Assembly: GCF_029350975.1 (NCBI RefSeq)
Contig: NZ_JARKMR010000003.1
Span: 517,869 to 581,868, forward strand
Origin: Maribacter zhoushanensis
Lineage (GTDB): Bacteria > Bacteroidota > Bacteroidia > Flavobacteriales > Flavobacteriaceae
Reading direction: 5' to 3'
Length of the DNA stretch: 64,000 nucleotides
The notes below the pieces were generated by a model. The model saw nothing but the letters and a program-made list of their open reading frames with translations, did not search any database and had not been told where the DNA came from. The position numbers and the translations under genes are program-made. Shown here in pieces: positions 51,664 to 60,429 of this stretch; position 1 is the first letter of the stretch; each line of letters begins with the position of its first letter.

Positions 51664-52965
51664 TTATTTATTTTCATTTAGCGGTTCAATTTTACCACAT
51701 AATAACCAGATACTTGCTAAAGCAATTATGGCCATTGTTGCACCTATTACAAATGCAGGTGTATAATTGCCTCCGGAGGTTAGCCAAGGCACTAGATAAA
51801 TTAATGCAGCTGCAGTCAATTTTGCTGCCATACCAGCTATTCCCGATAAAGTTCCAATAGTTTTACCACCAAAGAAATCACTAGGTAAAGTTTGAACATT
51901 GCCGATGGCAGTTTGGAAACCAAATAATATTAGTGCCATTATTAATACAGCACCTGTAGGTCCGCCTGGGTTTGCCATTGCCAATAAACTAGGCAACATG
52001 ATTAAGCATCCTATAGTAATTATGATTTTTCTTGTTTTGTCTACACTCCAACCTGCTTTCAAACGGTTTTGAGCAAAAAGACCTCCAAACCAAGCACCCA
52101 ACATAGCGCCTACATATGGTACCCAACCATAAATACCAATGGTTTTAACATCCATGCCATATACCTCATTTAGGTAAATTGGAATCCATACTACAAATAG
52201 CCACCAAATAGGATCAATAGCTGCCGAGGCAATGATAACTCCCCAGCTTTGTTTGTGTTTCAAAAGTTTACCAGTATCAGGATTATAACCATCATCTGGA
52301 GTGCCATCATTATCTATATCTTGATTTTGTTGACCTGTTAAGATATAGTTTCGTTCTTCATCTGAAATCCAAGGATGATTTTTTGGTGGAGCTTTTACTA
52401 ATATTAACCAAGGTATTAACCATAATAATCCTAAGGCACCAACTATAATGAATATCATTTGCCAACTGAAATATATAGTCATGGTGGCTATTGCAGGTAT
52501 GGCGACAATACCTCCGATCGCTGCTCCAGAATTAAACAATCCTTGAGCAAATGCTCTTTCTTCAGTTGGGAACCATTCTCCATTTGCTTTTGCAGCACCC
52601 GGCCAGTTACCCGCTTCTGCAATTCCTAAAATTGTTCTAAAGAAGCCAAAGCTTAAAACACCTTGAGCAAGTGCATGAAGCGCAGTTGCAATAGACCATA
52701 CACCAATTGAAATGGCAAAACCGATTCGTGTGCCTAACCAGTCTAGAATTTTACCGAAAATAGCTTGTCCAAATGCATACGCAAACATGAAAACTACAGA
52801 TATGGTGGCAAATATTTCTTTACGTTCATCATTAGTGCTTTCAGGAAATAAATCTTCTGCGATATCTGGCCAAAGAACTCCGATAGACTGACGATCGATG
52901 TAGTTGATAATTGTTGCTATTGCAATCAATGCTATAACCCACCATCTTAATCCTTTAATTTTCAT
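51664..52965 (-). CDS. MFS transporter, hexuronate (ACS) type
   Basis: A 433-residue inner-membrane protein with 12 predicted helices, starting LRWWVIALIAIATIINYIDRQSIGVLWP, the typical start of the anion:cation symporter group that includes ExuT. Further family marks are GEWFPTEERAFAQGLFNSGAAIGGIVA and SEAGNWPGAAK-like AEAGNWPGAAKANGE. The central loop is long and hydrophilic (TGQQNQDIDNDGTPDDG). It likely brings unsaturated uronate or DEH from the periplasm into the cell. It belongs to the same unit as the DEH reductase and lies 102 bp downstream of the GntR gene. Confidence 0.92.
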   Translation of the reverse strand: MKIKGLRWWVIALIAIATIINYIDRQSIGVLWPDIAEDLFPESTNDERKEIFATISVVFMFAYAFGQAIFGKILDWLGTRIGFAISIGVWSIATALHALAQGVLSFGFFRTILGIAEAGNWPGAAKANGEWFPTEERAFAQGLFNSGAAIGGIVAIPAIATMTIYFSWQMIFIIVGALGLLWLIPWLILVKAPPKNHPWISDEERNYILTGQQNQDIDNDGTPDDGYNPDTGKLLKHKQSWGVIIASAAIDPIWWLFVVWIPIYLNEVYGMDVKTIGIYGWVPYVGAMLGAWFGGLFAQNRLKAGWSVDKTRKIIITIGCLIMLPSLLAMANPGGPTGAVLIMALILFGFQTAIGNVQTLPSDFFGGKTIGTLSGIAGMAAKLTAAALIYLVPWLTSGGNYTPAFVIGATMAIIALASIWLLCGKIEPLNENK

Positions 52966-53067
52966 AATTCTGTGCTTTTTGGTCTTGTTAGTTGATGAGA
53001 ATAATTAGTCTTTTATTGTGTAAAGCTTAAAGACCTTAATATTCTTATATGGTTGGTTAGTTTACTT

Positions 53068-53769
53068 TTAAATGTTGTAGCAATATTTGTAAAGCTCATT
53101 AAAATGAACTTTCATCATTTCTTTTGCTTTTTGTGTGTTTTGATCTTTTATGGCATTAAAGATATCTTGATGCTCTTTTATTCGTTTAGGACCTTGATTC
53201 TTATCACAGACATGATATTTTTCAAAGTTGTTAATGATTTCTGGCGTGATAATCAACATCATTCTATTAATAGTGCTGTTTCTACATGCCTGAGCAATTG
53301 CTAAATGAAAAAGTAAATCTTCTTGAACAGCATCTTCATTGTTCAGTACCTTTTTTTTGTATGATTCTAATGCCGTTTCTATCTTTTCTAGATCGTCATT
53401 AGTTCTACGTTTTGCGGCTAATCTTACTGTTTTAAGCTCTAACAAAATTCTTGTTTCAACCAATGATTTAAAATCAGGATCTTCTAAAGCAAGAATGTCA
53501 TCTATCATTCCATTCATGGCTACTAAACCAATATCTGCTACAAAAGTTCCACTTTGTGGTTTAGATTTTAATATGCCGTAAAATTCAAGTTTCTGAATTG
53601 TTTCTCGCACATTTCCTCTACTAACTTCAAAACGTTCAGATAACATACGTTCTGATGGCAATTTATCGCCAGGTTCAAGATTTTTATTATTTATTAAATC
53701 TCTAATTTTAGCAATGATTTCATTGTGAAGTTGCTGGTGGTCGTTTTTTGTTAGAATCTCTAGCTTCAT
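53068..53769 (-). CDS. GntR-family regulator, FadR subgroup (uronate type)
   Basis: A 233-residue protein with an N-terminal winged helix (DKLPSERMLSERFEVSRGNVRETIQKLEFYGIL) and a C-terminal FCD effector domain whose metal-binding residues appear in DLLFHLAIAQACRN, KEHQDIFNAI and MKVHFNEL. ExuR, UxuR and other uronate regulators belong to this group. The gene is followed by the MFS and DEH reductase genes. A double box 28-59 bp upstream of its start, TGGTTAACCA plus TGGTTTATCA, recurs upstream of susC, so it probably controls itself, the transporter genes and susCD. Confidence 0.92.
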   Translation of the reverse strand: MKLEILTKNDHQQLHNEIIAKIRDLINNKNLEPGDKLPSERMLSERFEVSRGNVRETIQKLEFYGILKSKPQSGTFVADIGLVAMNGMIDDILALEDPDFKSLVETRILLELKTVRLAAKRRTNDDLEKIETALESYKKKVLNNEDAVQEDLLFHLAIAQACRNSTINRMMLIITPEIINNFEKYHVCDKNQGPKRIKEHQDIFNAIKDQNTQKAKEMMKVHFNELYKYCYNI

Positions 53770-53796
53770 ATATCACATTTTCAATGTTATGAAAAA

Positions 53797-53828
53797 TTGG
53801 TTAACCAGATTGGTTTATCAAATTTATG
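53797..53828. promoter_or_regulatory. GntR double operator upstream of gntR
   Basis: Two tandem boxes TGGTTAACCA and TGGTTTATCA, 14 bp apart start to start, within a 32-bp stretch that matches 26 of 32 positions with 58870-58901. The boxes resemble the E. coli UxuR/ExuR consensus (TTGGTATACCAA). Confidence 0.75.
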
Positions 53829-53893
53829 AAAATAAATGTCTTATCAAATTTTTCAAGAGTTTAATATTGTAAACTTCATTTAAATTTTAAAGA

Positions 53894-53930
53894 AAGATGG
53901 ACTGGCTCTCTCAAAAAAGCCAGCCATCTT
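53894..53930 (-). terminator. Terminator of the susCD unit
   Basis: A long stem (AAGATGGCTGGCT on the minus strand with AGCCAGTCCATCTT, one mismatch) with a T-rich loop and following T-run, 37 bp after the susD stop. Confidence 0.85.
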
Positions 53931-53966
53931 AAAAAACTAACTCAAACAACTTTCTTTTATAATTTT

Positions 53967-55562
53967 TTAGTACCCTGGGTTCTGTGTTAAGTTCGGGTTT
54001 ATTATTATTTCAGATTGAGGAATTGGGAACAGGTAATCTTTAGCTGGGTCAAAAGATTTTGGACCAGGTCCAACTCCAGATTCTGTAGACACTTCAGACT
54101 CCAAACCATCAGCTCCAAATACATCATTACCTAATTTTCTTCTAGCAATGTCGTACCATCTTTTCATTTCATAAGCAAATTCCAATCTTCTTTCTTCCAA
54201 GATTCTAGTTCTGAAGTCGTCTTGTGAAAGACCTGAGAAATCTTCAGGAACTGTGCTAGCTGGTATAGTCACTTCTTCGCCATTTACCCAAGAAACACCA
54301 CCTGCTCTTGATCTTGCCATAACGCGGTTAACCCAAGCTTCAGCTTCTACAGTTAGCCCTAATTCGTTAGCAGCTTCAGCTCCTATCATTAATACTTCTG
54401 CATAACGCATCATCATATAATTAGAGTGAGAAGATCTACCGTTACCATCTTGTTGAGGTAATTTACTTGCCATACGTGTGTATTTGGCAACATGAGGTCT
54501 ATTTACAGCTCTACCGTCAGCATCTGTGAAATTTGTGTAAGGCACAACTTCTCCATCTTGAACTGCAGTAGCATCAAAAGTAACTGTCTTTCTGTAATCT
54601 AAGTCATCCCAAGTAGTAAACACTTTTAAAGCAGGAACTTCAACAGACCAGCCGCCTCCCATATCATATTGATCGTCTGATCTAATACCGGTAAAAGCAA
54701 CTTGGTAATCTCTTCCTTGGTCACCATCTGAAACTCCAGTAAAATCTAATACAAAAATTGGTTCTAAAGATTGATCAATTTTAACTGCATCATACAGGTC
54801 TTGAAAATTTGGTTCAAGTCCTAAATTGTAAGTCCCTTCATTATTGATGATTTCTTTAGCTTCATCATATGATTTTTGCCAATCTTCTAAAGTTAAATAA
54901 ACTAAAGATAAGAATGCACTTGCAGCTGATTTAGCTGGGATAGCTCTTGTAGGCTGCGTGTTTGGTAAATTAGCCTTTGCAAATTCGAAATCTGCAATGA
55001 TGTTTTCGTATACAGTAGCAGCAGGAGTTCTTTCTGCAACCGCAGCTTCTGATAAAACAGTAGTATCATCTAAATAAGGAATATCACCAAATTGTCTTAC
55101 TAAATGAAAATAAGCAAACGCTCTTGCAAAACGTGCTTCTGCAATTACTTCGTTTCTTTCTGCTTCATCAACATCAGTTAATGAAAGACCAGATTTTATA
55201 GCTTCGTTTGCTGCACCAATTATTTGATACACTTTTGGCCAGTATACATTAGAACCACCAGCAATTAAAGCGTTATCTGCCTGTACGGTAAAGTTGTCGT
55301 GATCAATTCTTTCTTGAGCACCCGTTCTACCTATAGCCATCATGTCGCTACGGAACATAAGAGCCTGGGTCATTTCTCTTGACATAAAGTTTCTGTGCAC
55401 CATGTGTGCGTAAGAACCGGCTACAAAACCTTCTACTTCTGTTAAGCTTAAAGCACTGAAATAACTGTCAGGACTCAATTCGGTAATTGGATCTTCTTCT
55501 AAATCTGAGCATCCTACGATTGTTAAGCCAATCAATAAGAATAAATATTTATATGTTTTCAT
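53967..55562 (-). CDS. susD: SusD/RagB-family glycan-binding lipoprotein
   Basis: A 531-residue outer-membrane lipoprotein with lipobox LTIVGCSDLEED (Cys18), so it is anchored on the cell surface. It has the SusD layout: N-terminal TPR-like helices (NEVIAEARFARAFAYFHLVRQFGDIPYL is the family hallmark, split here as ARFARAFAYFHLV and FGDIPYL) and the C-terminal MRYAEVLMIGAEAANELG and LEERRLEFAYEMKRWYDIAR. It binds alginate oligomers for the SusC partner; the ligand is inferred from context. It follows susC by 25 bp. Confidence 0.96.
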   Translation of the reverse strand: MKTYKYLFLLIGLTIVGCSDLEEDPITELSPDSYFSALSLTEVEGFVAGSYAHMVHRNFMSREMTQALMFRSDMMAIGRTGAQERIDHDNFTVQADNALIAGGSNVYWPKVYQIIGAANEAIKSGLSLTDVDEAERNEVIAEARFARAFAYFHLVRQFGDIPYLDDTTVLSEAAVAERTPAATVYENIIADFEFAKANLPNTQPTRAIPAKSAASAFLSLVYLTLEDWQKSYDEAKEIINNEGTYNLGLEPNFQDLYDAVKIDQSLEPIFVLDFTGVSDGDQGRDYQVAFTGIRSDDQYDMGGGWSVEVPALKVFTTWDDLDYRKTVTFDATAVQDGEVVPYTNFTDADGRAVNRPHVAKYTRMASKLPQQDGNGRSSHSNYMMMRYAEVLMIGAEAANELGLTVEAEAWVNRVMARSRAGGVSWVNGEEVTIPASTVPEDFSGLSQDDFRTRILEERRLEFAYEMKRWYDIARRKLGNDVFGADGLESEVSTESGVGPGPKSFDPAKDYLFPIPQSEIIINPNLTQNPGY

Positions 55563-55587
55563 TATATATATGATTTTAAATTATTGA

Positions 55588-58587
55588 TTAAAATTTTAAG
55601 TTAAGTGCAAAGTTTACAGATCTAACGGTAGGGTAGTTACCAAAATCATGACCTTGAACTACATTACCAGAGCCTGTACTTCCTCCACCGCTACCGAAGT
55701 AACTTACTTCAGGGTCTAAACCTGAGTAACTTGTGAAAGTTAATAAGTTTTGTGCACTTACAGATATTCTTAGATTATCCATTCCTAATTTTTCAACTAC
55801 ATCAACTGGGAAAGTATAACCTAAAGCGATATTCTTTAATCTAATATAGCTCCCGTCTTCAACAAATCTAGAAGAGATTTCTCTATCTCTAATTTTGTTA
55901 GATGGTATATTGGAATCAGTGTTTGTTGGAGACCAAGCATTAAATGCATCTGTAATTGTGTTAGAATCACCATTAAACAACTGCACGTTAGTTAGGTTTA
56001 AAATTTCTCCTCCTTGAGAACCTTGGAAGAAGATATTTAAATCTAAGTTCTTGTATCTAAAATTGTTTGTGAAACCAAATGTAAAATCTGGATTAGGGTC
56101 ACCCATAATAGTTTGGTCACCTGTATCAATTTCACCATTACCATCAATATCTCTGAATAATGGATCACCTGCTTCAGCAAAACCACCTTTAAGTGCTGTT
56201 CCTGCAGGTAAATCACCACCTTGATAAACACCTTGGTAGTCAAGACCCCAGAATAAACCAATAGCTTCACCTTCTCTTAAAATGTAAGTGTCTTTTCCAG
56301 AGAAATAACCTGGAGCCGCACTGTCAATGATATCACCGTTATTTAAAGCAATAACTTCATTTTTATTCGTAGCTAAGTTGAAATCAGTAGTCCAGCTAAA
56401 GTTTTCTTTACTAATGTTTCTAGTACTTAAAGTAACTTCAAAACCTTTATTATTGATTTCACCAACATTAGAGAATACTTCTAAATCTACTGCACCGCTG
56501 TAAGCAGGCGATGTTGCCGTTTCTAATAAAAGATCTTTCGTATCAATGTTATAGTAATCAAGTGAAAGAGAAATTTTATTACTTAGTAAACCTAAATCAA
56601 CACCAATGTTTGTTTGGTAAGAAGATTCCCATTTCAAATCTGGGTTAGCTTCTTGGGCAACAGAAACAGAAGGAGCTGTTTCAATAGCTGTTGCAGGTGT
56701 TACTGCTAATTCTGCTAAAGATTGGTAAGGAGAAATTGCTTGGTTACCGGTTACACCGTAACTAGCTCTTAACTTTAAGTTAGAAATAGTTTCGCTATCC
56801 TTTAAGAATTCTTCGTTTGAAATTTTCCAACCAATAGCTCCAGAAGGGAAAATAGCATACTTTTCATTTTCTGCGAAGTTAGAAGCACCATCACGTCTTA
56901 CTGTAGCAGTCAATAAATATTTGTCATCATAGTCATAATTTAATCTACCAAATTGAGATTGAATTTCAGATTCTGAAATTGATGAAGTAACTCTACGTGT
57001 TTGTACTTCACCCGCAGCTAAGTTGTAAAATAAGAAATCATCAGAAAGAAGTTCTTGTGTAAGTGCAGAAAATCTAACTGTATTTGTCTTCTGATAAGAG
57101 TAACCACCTAATAAAGTTAAATTACCTTTTCCTATTTCAGCGTTGTACGTTAAGTAATTTTCACTTAAAAGGTTTGTAGTTCTTCTATTTGCCAAACTTG
57201 CAAAACCTGTTGAAAGTTGAAAAGTCTGTGGTTTAAAAGCACCAACTGTTTCGTTAAGCGTACTGTAACCAAAAGTTGTTTTAAAAGCAAGGTTATCTAA
57301 AATGTCATAGTTTGCATAGAAGTTTGTTCTATATCTATCAACCTTAGTCTCGTTTACCAATTCATTGGCAACTGCCCAAGGGTTTTCAACACCATCACCA
57401 ACAGAGTTTTGCGTGAAATTACCATCTTCATCATAAATACCTCTATCTGGAGTAAATCTAAATGCCAATGAAATAACATCATCACCACCACCATTTGCAG
57501 TTTCTCCCGTAGATTGGGTAAGTACACCATTTTTAGTGTCTCTACTGCCAAATAAATTCATTCCTAATTTTAATTTATCCGTTACTTGAGCATCAATGTT
57601 AGAAAGGAAAGTTAATTTCTCAAAATCGGAATTGGTAACAATACCTTCTTGCTTAAAGTAGTTTGCTGAAGCGTAGAAATTAATGTTCTCACTTCCTCCA
57701 GAGAAAGAAAACTGATGGTTAGCCGTGCTACCAGTTTTGTAAATGACATCTTGCCAATCAGTATTAGCAGGTCCTTGCTCGTAAGTAGGGTTTATTATTT
57801 GTTGATATCTAGCGAATTCATCTGCATCTAAAAGATCTAATCTATTAGCAGTACTCTGTACTGAATAAGCAGTGTTTACTTCAACTGAAATTTTACCTGT
57901 TCTACCTTTTTTGGTAGTAACCAATACAACACCTCCAGAACCTCTAGAACCGTAGATAGCTGTTGCAGAAGCATCTTTTAATACTTCAATAGATTCAATA
58001 TCATTTGGTTGTGGCATTGTTGCGCCTACGAAACCATCAACAACAACTAATGGTCCGCTATTTGCGCCAATAGAAGTGTTACCTCTTACCTTTATAGCAA
58101 TTGGAGCTCCTGGCTCACCACCATTGTTAGACTGTACAACAACACCTGCTGCACGACCTTGCAATGCTTGTTCAGCACTTGCTAGTGGAAAAGCATTTAA
58201 TTCCTCAGATTTTACAGAAGAAACAGATCCAGTAATGTCGCTTTTTTTCTGAGAACCATAACCTACTACAACAACTTCTTCAAGTTGGCTTGCGTCTTCT
58301 GCTAAAACAACGTTTAAGGTTTGTTGTCCTGTAATATCAACATTTTTTGTAGCATACCCTATGGAAGAGAATACCAAAACATCACCATTAGATACAGTTA
58401 TAGAAAAATTACCATCAAAATCTGTAGAAGTACCAGTAGTTGTATTTTGAATAACAACATTGGCACCTGGTACCGGCATGGTAGTTTCATCGGTAACCGT
58501 ACCTGTTAAGGTGTAGCCGTCTTGTGCGAATAATGATACGTTGAGTAACAATACCATCATTAATACTAATTTCGTTTTTAAATTCAT
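55588..58587 (-). CDS. susC: SusC/RagA-family TonB-dependent receptor
   Basis: A 999-residue outer-membrane transporter. Signal peptide (LVLMMVLLLNVSLFA), a carboxypeptidase-regulatory-like domain (23-105; TGTVTDETTMPVPGANVVIQ, STDFDGNFSI), TonB box region EEVVVVGYGSQKKSDITGS, plug domain (VKVRG-like IAIKVRGNTSIG, SIEVLKDASATAIYGSRGSGGV) and a 22-strand barrel to the C-terminal FALNLKF. It imports oligosaccharide with SusD, powered by TonB. Surrounding genes indicate alginate oligomers. The start lies under a 630-bp intergenic region with the double GntR box. Confidence 0.97.
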   Translation of the reverse strand: MNLKTKLVLMMVLLLNVSLFAQDGYTLTGTVTDETTMPVPGANVVIQNTTTGTSTDFDGNFSITVSNGDVLVFSSIGYATKNVDITGQQTLNVVLAEDASQLEEVVVVGYGSQKKSDITGSVSSVKSEELNAFPLASAEQALQGRAAGVVVQSNNGGEPGAPIAIKVRGNTSIGANSGPLVVVDGFVGATMPQPNDIESIEVLKDASATAIYGSRGSGGVVLVTTKKGRTGKISVEVNTAYSVQSTANRLDLLDADEFARYQQIINPTYEQGPANTDWQDVIYKTGSTANHQFSFSGGSENINFYASANYFKQEGIVTNSDFEKLTFLSNIDAQVTDKLKLGMNLFGSRDTKNGVLTQSTGETANGGGDDVISLAFRFTPDRGIYDEDGNFTQNSVGDGVENPWAVANELVNETKVDRYRTNFYANYDILDNLAFKTTFGYSTLNETVGAFKPQTFQLSTGFASLANRRTTNLLSENYLTYNAEIGKGNLTLLGGYSYQKTNTVRFSALTQELLSDDFLFYNLAAGEVQTRRVTSSISESEIQSQFGRLNYDYDDKYLLTATVRRDGASNFAENEKYAIFPSGAIGWKISNEEFLKDSETISNLKLRASYGVTGNQAISPYQSLAELAVTPATAIETAPSVSVAQEANPDLKWESSYQTNIGVDLGLLSNKISLSLDYYNIDTKDLLLETATSPAYSGAVDLEVFSNVGEINNKGFEVTLSTRNISKENFSWTTDFNLATNKNEVIALNNGDIIDSAAPGYFSGKDTYILREGEAIGLFWGLDYQGVYQGGDLPAGTALKGGFAEAGDPLFRDIDGNGEIDTGDQTIMGDPNPDFTFGFTNNFRYKNLDLNIFFQGSQGGEILNLTNVQLFNGDSNTITDAFNAWSPTNTDSNIPSNKIRDREISSRFVEDGSYIRLKNIALGYTFPVDVVEKLGMDNLRISVSAQNLLTFTSYSGLDPEVSYFGSGGGSTGSGNVVQGHDFGNYPTVRSVNFALNLKF

Positions 58588-59217
58588 TTGTAATCTTGTT
58601 ATGTTAATTTAAGTTCGACTTTGTTAAGTCTGATTAAAGCATTCAAAATGAAAAAGGTTAATCTTTTCATTTTACATCTGTTCTTTGATTTCCCTAGTTT
58701 TTAATTTGAAAAATTTTGAACAGTAAATAGTACACTTTTAGTTTTAGTCCTTAAGAAGGAATAAATGATGTTTCTGTAAATGTGTTAATGTGATTTTTGT
58801 GCCATTGAGTTTAATTGAAGTTTAAGTTCGAATTTAATTTGAGTACTGTTGATTTTTTGGTTTTCCAAACTGGTTATCCAATTTGGTTTACCAAATATAT
58901 GTTATTTCTTCGTTAAAAAAAGAGAATTTTTCATTTTAACAACTTTCAAAGTCTCTCAATTTTTGAAATCTGCTTTTAAGCCCTATGAATATTGAGGATT
59001 TGATATTTTGTTAACAAATGGGCTATTTTTAAAAAATGACATTTTATGGGGTATTTTGGGCTATATTTTGTTTACAGTTCGCATATAAATGGCTAGATTT
59101 GAACGGTTTTCCTCTCTAAAATTCTAAAACTTTATTTGGTTTTTGATTAAAATCAATGAATTTGAAAAGTAAATTTTCATTGATTTTGAAGATTTTTACA
59201 CACTTTAATACATCGAT
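58588..59217. promoter_or_regulatory. Divergent region susC / manA
   Basis: 630 bp without a gene. It contains the GntR double box at 58870-58901 and several A/T tracts. The leader of susC is thus up to 280 nt long, which leaves room for post-transcriptional control, but I see no recognisable riboswitch. Confidence 0.6.
58870..58901. promoter_or_regulatory. GntR double operator upstream of susC
   Basis: Boxes TGGTTATCCA and TGGTTTACCA in the same arrangement and orientation as at 53797-53828. The second box with flanks, TTTGGTTTACCAAAT, is nearly palindromic and UxuR/ExuR-like. Confidence 0.75.
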
Positions 59218-60312
59218 ATGAACACTGATTTAGAACAATATGCATATATACCCTTAAAACAATTCTCTAATAGAGTTTGGAGAACTTATGAAGGTGGGGC
59301 TTTGATAGATAAATGGAAAAAAGATTCGCCAGAAATAGATGGTAGTATGCCAGAAGAGTGGATTATGTCTACAGTAACAGCTAGAGGAAACGGTAGACCA
59401 GAAGATGAGGGTCTGTCTATGGTTGAAACACCTACGGGTACCTATTCTTTGAAAGAATTGGTAGATTCTAATAAGGAATTGTATTTGGGTAAGTCGTTGG
59501 CGGATAAATTTGGAGCTACAGGTGTCTTGATCAAGATGCTAGATTCAAAAGAAAGATTAACGATACAAGTGCACCCAGATAAAGATTATGCTAAAACAAT
59601 GTTGAATTCCGCCTTTGGTAAAACAGAGTCTTGGTATGTATTGAACAAGCGCGAAATAGATGGAGAGAAAAGTGTTATTTACATGGGCTTTAAAGAAGGA
59701 GTTACCAGAGATCAGTGGGAAACTCTTTTTGTAAATCAAGATATTGAGGGTATGCTCAACAGTCTACATAAAATTGAAGTGAACCCTGGTGATGCCTATA
59801 TGATTTATGGCGGAGTGCCACATGCTATTGGTAGTGGTTGTTTTTTAATGGAAGTACAAGAGCCTACCGATTATACTATGCGTGTAGAAAAAGTTACTCC
59901 TGCAGGATTAACAATTTCTGATGAATTAATACATCAAGGGGTTGGCGAGCAAAATATGTTGGACTGCTTTCATTATAATGGCTGTTCTTATGAAGAGGCA
60001 ATAAGCAGATGGAAGGTTTCACCAAAAACAATAGATTCATCTGATACTCATATCTTAAATACCATTTTTAACGAAACACATACAGACTGCTTTGGTTTAA
60101 ACGAGTTAGATTTAGATGGGGCACATACCATCAAAGCGAACGGAAGCTTTTTCGTTGCCGTTATATATTATGGTGAAGGCACAGTAATATGTGGAGGTAA
60201 AGAATATAGTTATGCACAAGGTGATGAAGTATTCTTTTCGGCAGCTATAGATGAAGTGGAGTTCAAATCTGCCGTAGCATCGAAAATCTTATTATGCTAT
60301 CCACCTAGTTAA
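59218..60312 (+). CDS. manA: Mannose-6-phosphate isomerase, class I
   Basis: Interconverts mannose-6-phosphate and fructose-6-phosphate with zinc. 364 residues, starting with the family's SNRVWRTYEGGALI region; zinc ligands are in LTIQVHPDKDYAK (Gln and His), ESWYVL (Glu) and GGVPHAIGSG (His). A second cupin fold forms the C-terminus. It is divergent from susC. In this locus it may convert fructose-6-phosphate formed by the PPi-PFK route into mannose-6-phosphate, or serve mannose from mixed substrates; it is not needed for alginate breakdown itself. Confidence 0.93.
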   Translation: MNTDLEQYAYIPLKQFSNRVWRTYEGGALIDKWKKDSPEIDGSMPEEWIMSTVTARGNGRPEDEGLSMVETPTGTYSLKELVDSNKELYLGKSLADKFGATGVLIKMLDSKERLTIQVHPDKDYAKTMLNSAFGKTESWYVLNKREIDGEKSVIYMGFKEGVTRDQWETLFVNQDIEGMLNSLHKIEVNPGDAYMIYGGVPHAIGSGCFLMEVQEPTDYTMRVEKVTPAGLTISDELIHQGVGEQNMLDCFHYNGCSYEEAISRWKVSPKTIDSSDTHILNTIFNETHTDCFGLNELDLDGAHTIKANGSFFVAVIYYGEGTVICGGKEYSYAQGDEVFFSAAIDEVEFKSAVASKILLCYPPS

Positions 60313-60356
60313 GGAAGAGGTTGAATAACTATTGTTCAATTCAGAAGATGATAAAG

Positions 60357-60396
60357 AAGGGCTTATAATATTCAAATGAATTGTAAGCCTTTTTCT
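60357..60396 (+). terminator. Terminator of manA
   Basis: Stem GGCTTATAAT / ATTGTAAGCC (one G-T pair) with a 10-nt loop and a TTTTT tail, 45 bp after the manA stop, and convergent with the transporter gene. Confidence 0.82.
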
Positions 60397-60429
60397 ATTG
60401 CAATCTAAATGATTGTTTCAGATGTAATA

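Noticed and set aside
59218-60312. manA as a direct step in alginate degradation
   Set aside because: Alginate breakdown goes through DEH, KDG and KDPG and does not form mannose-6-phosphate; a gluconeogenic or separate role is more likely.
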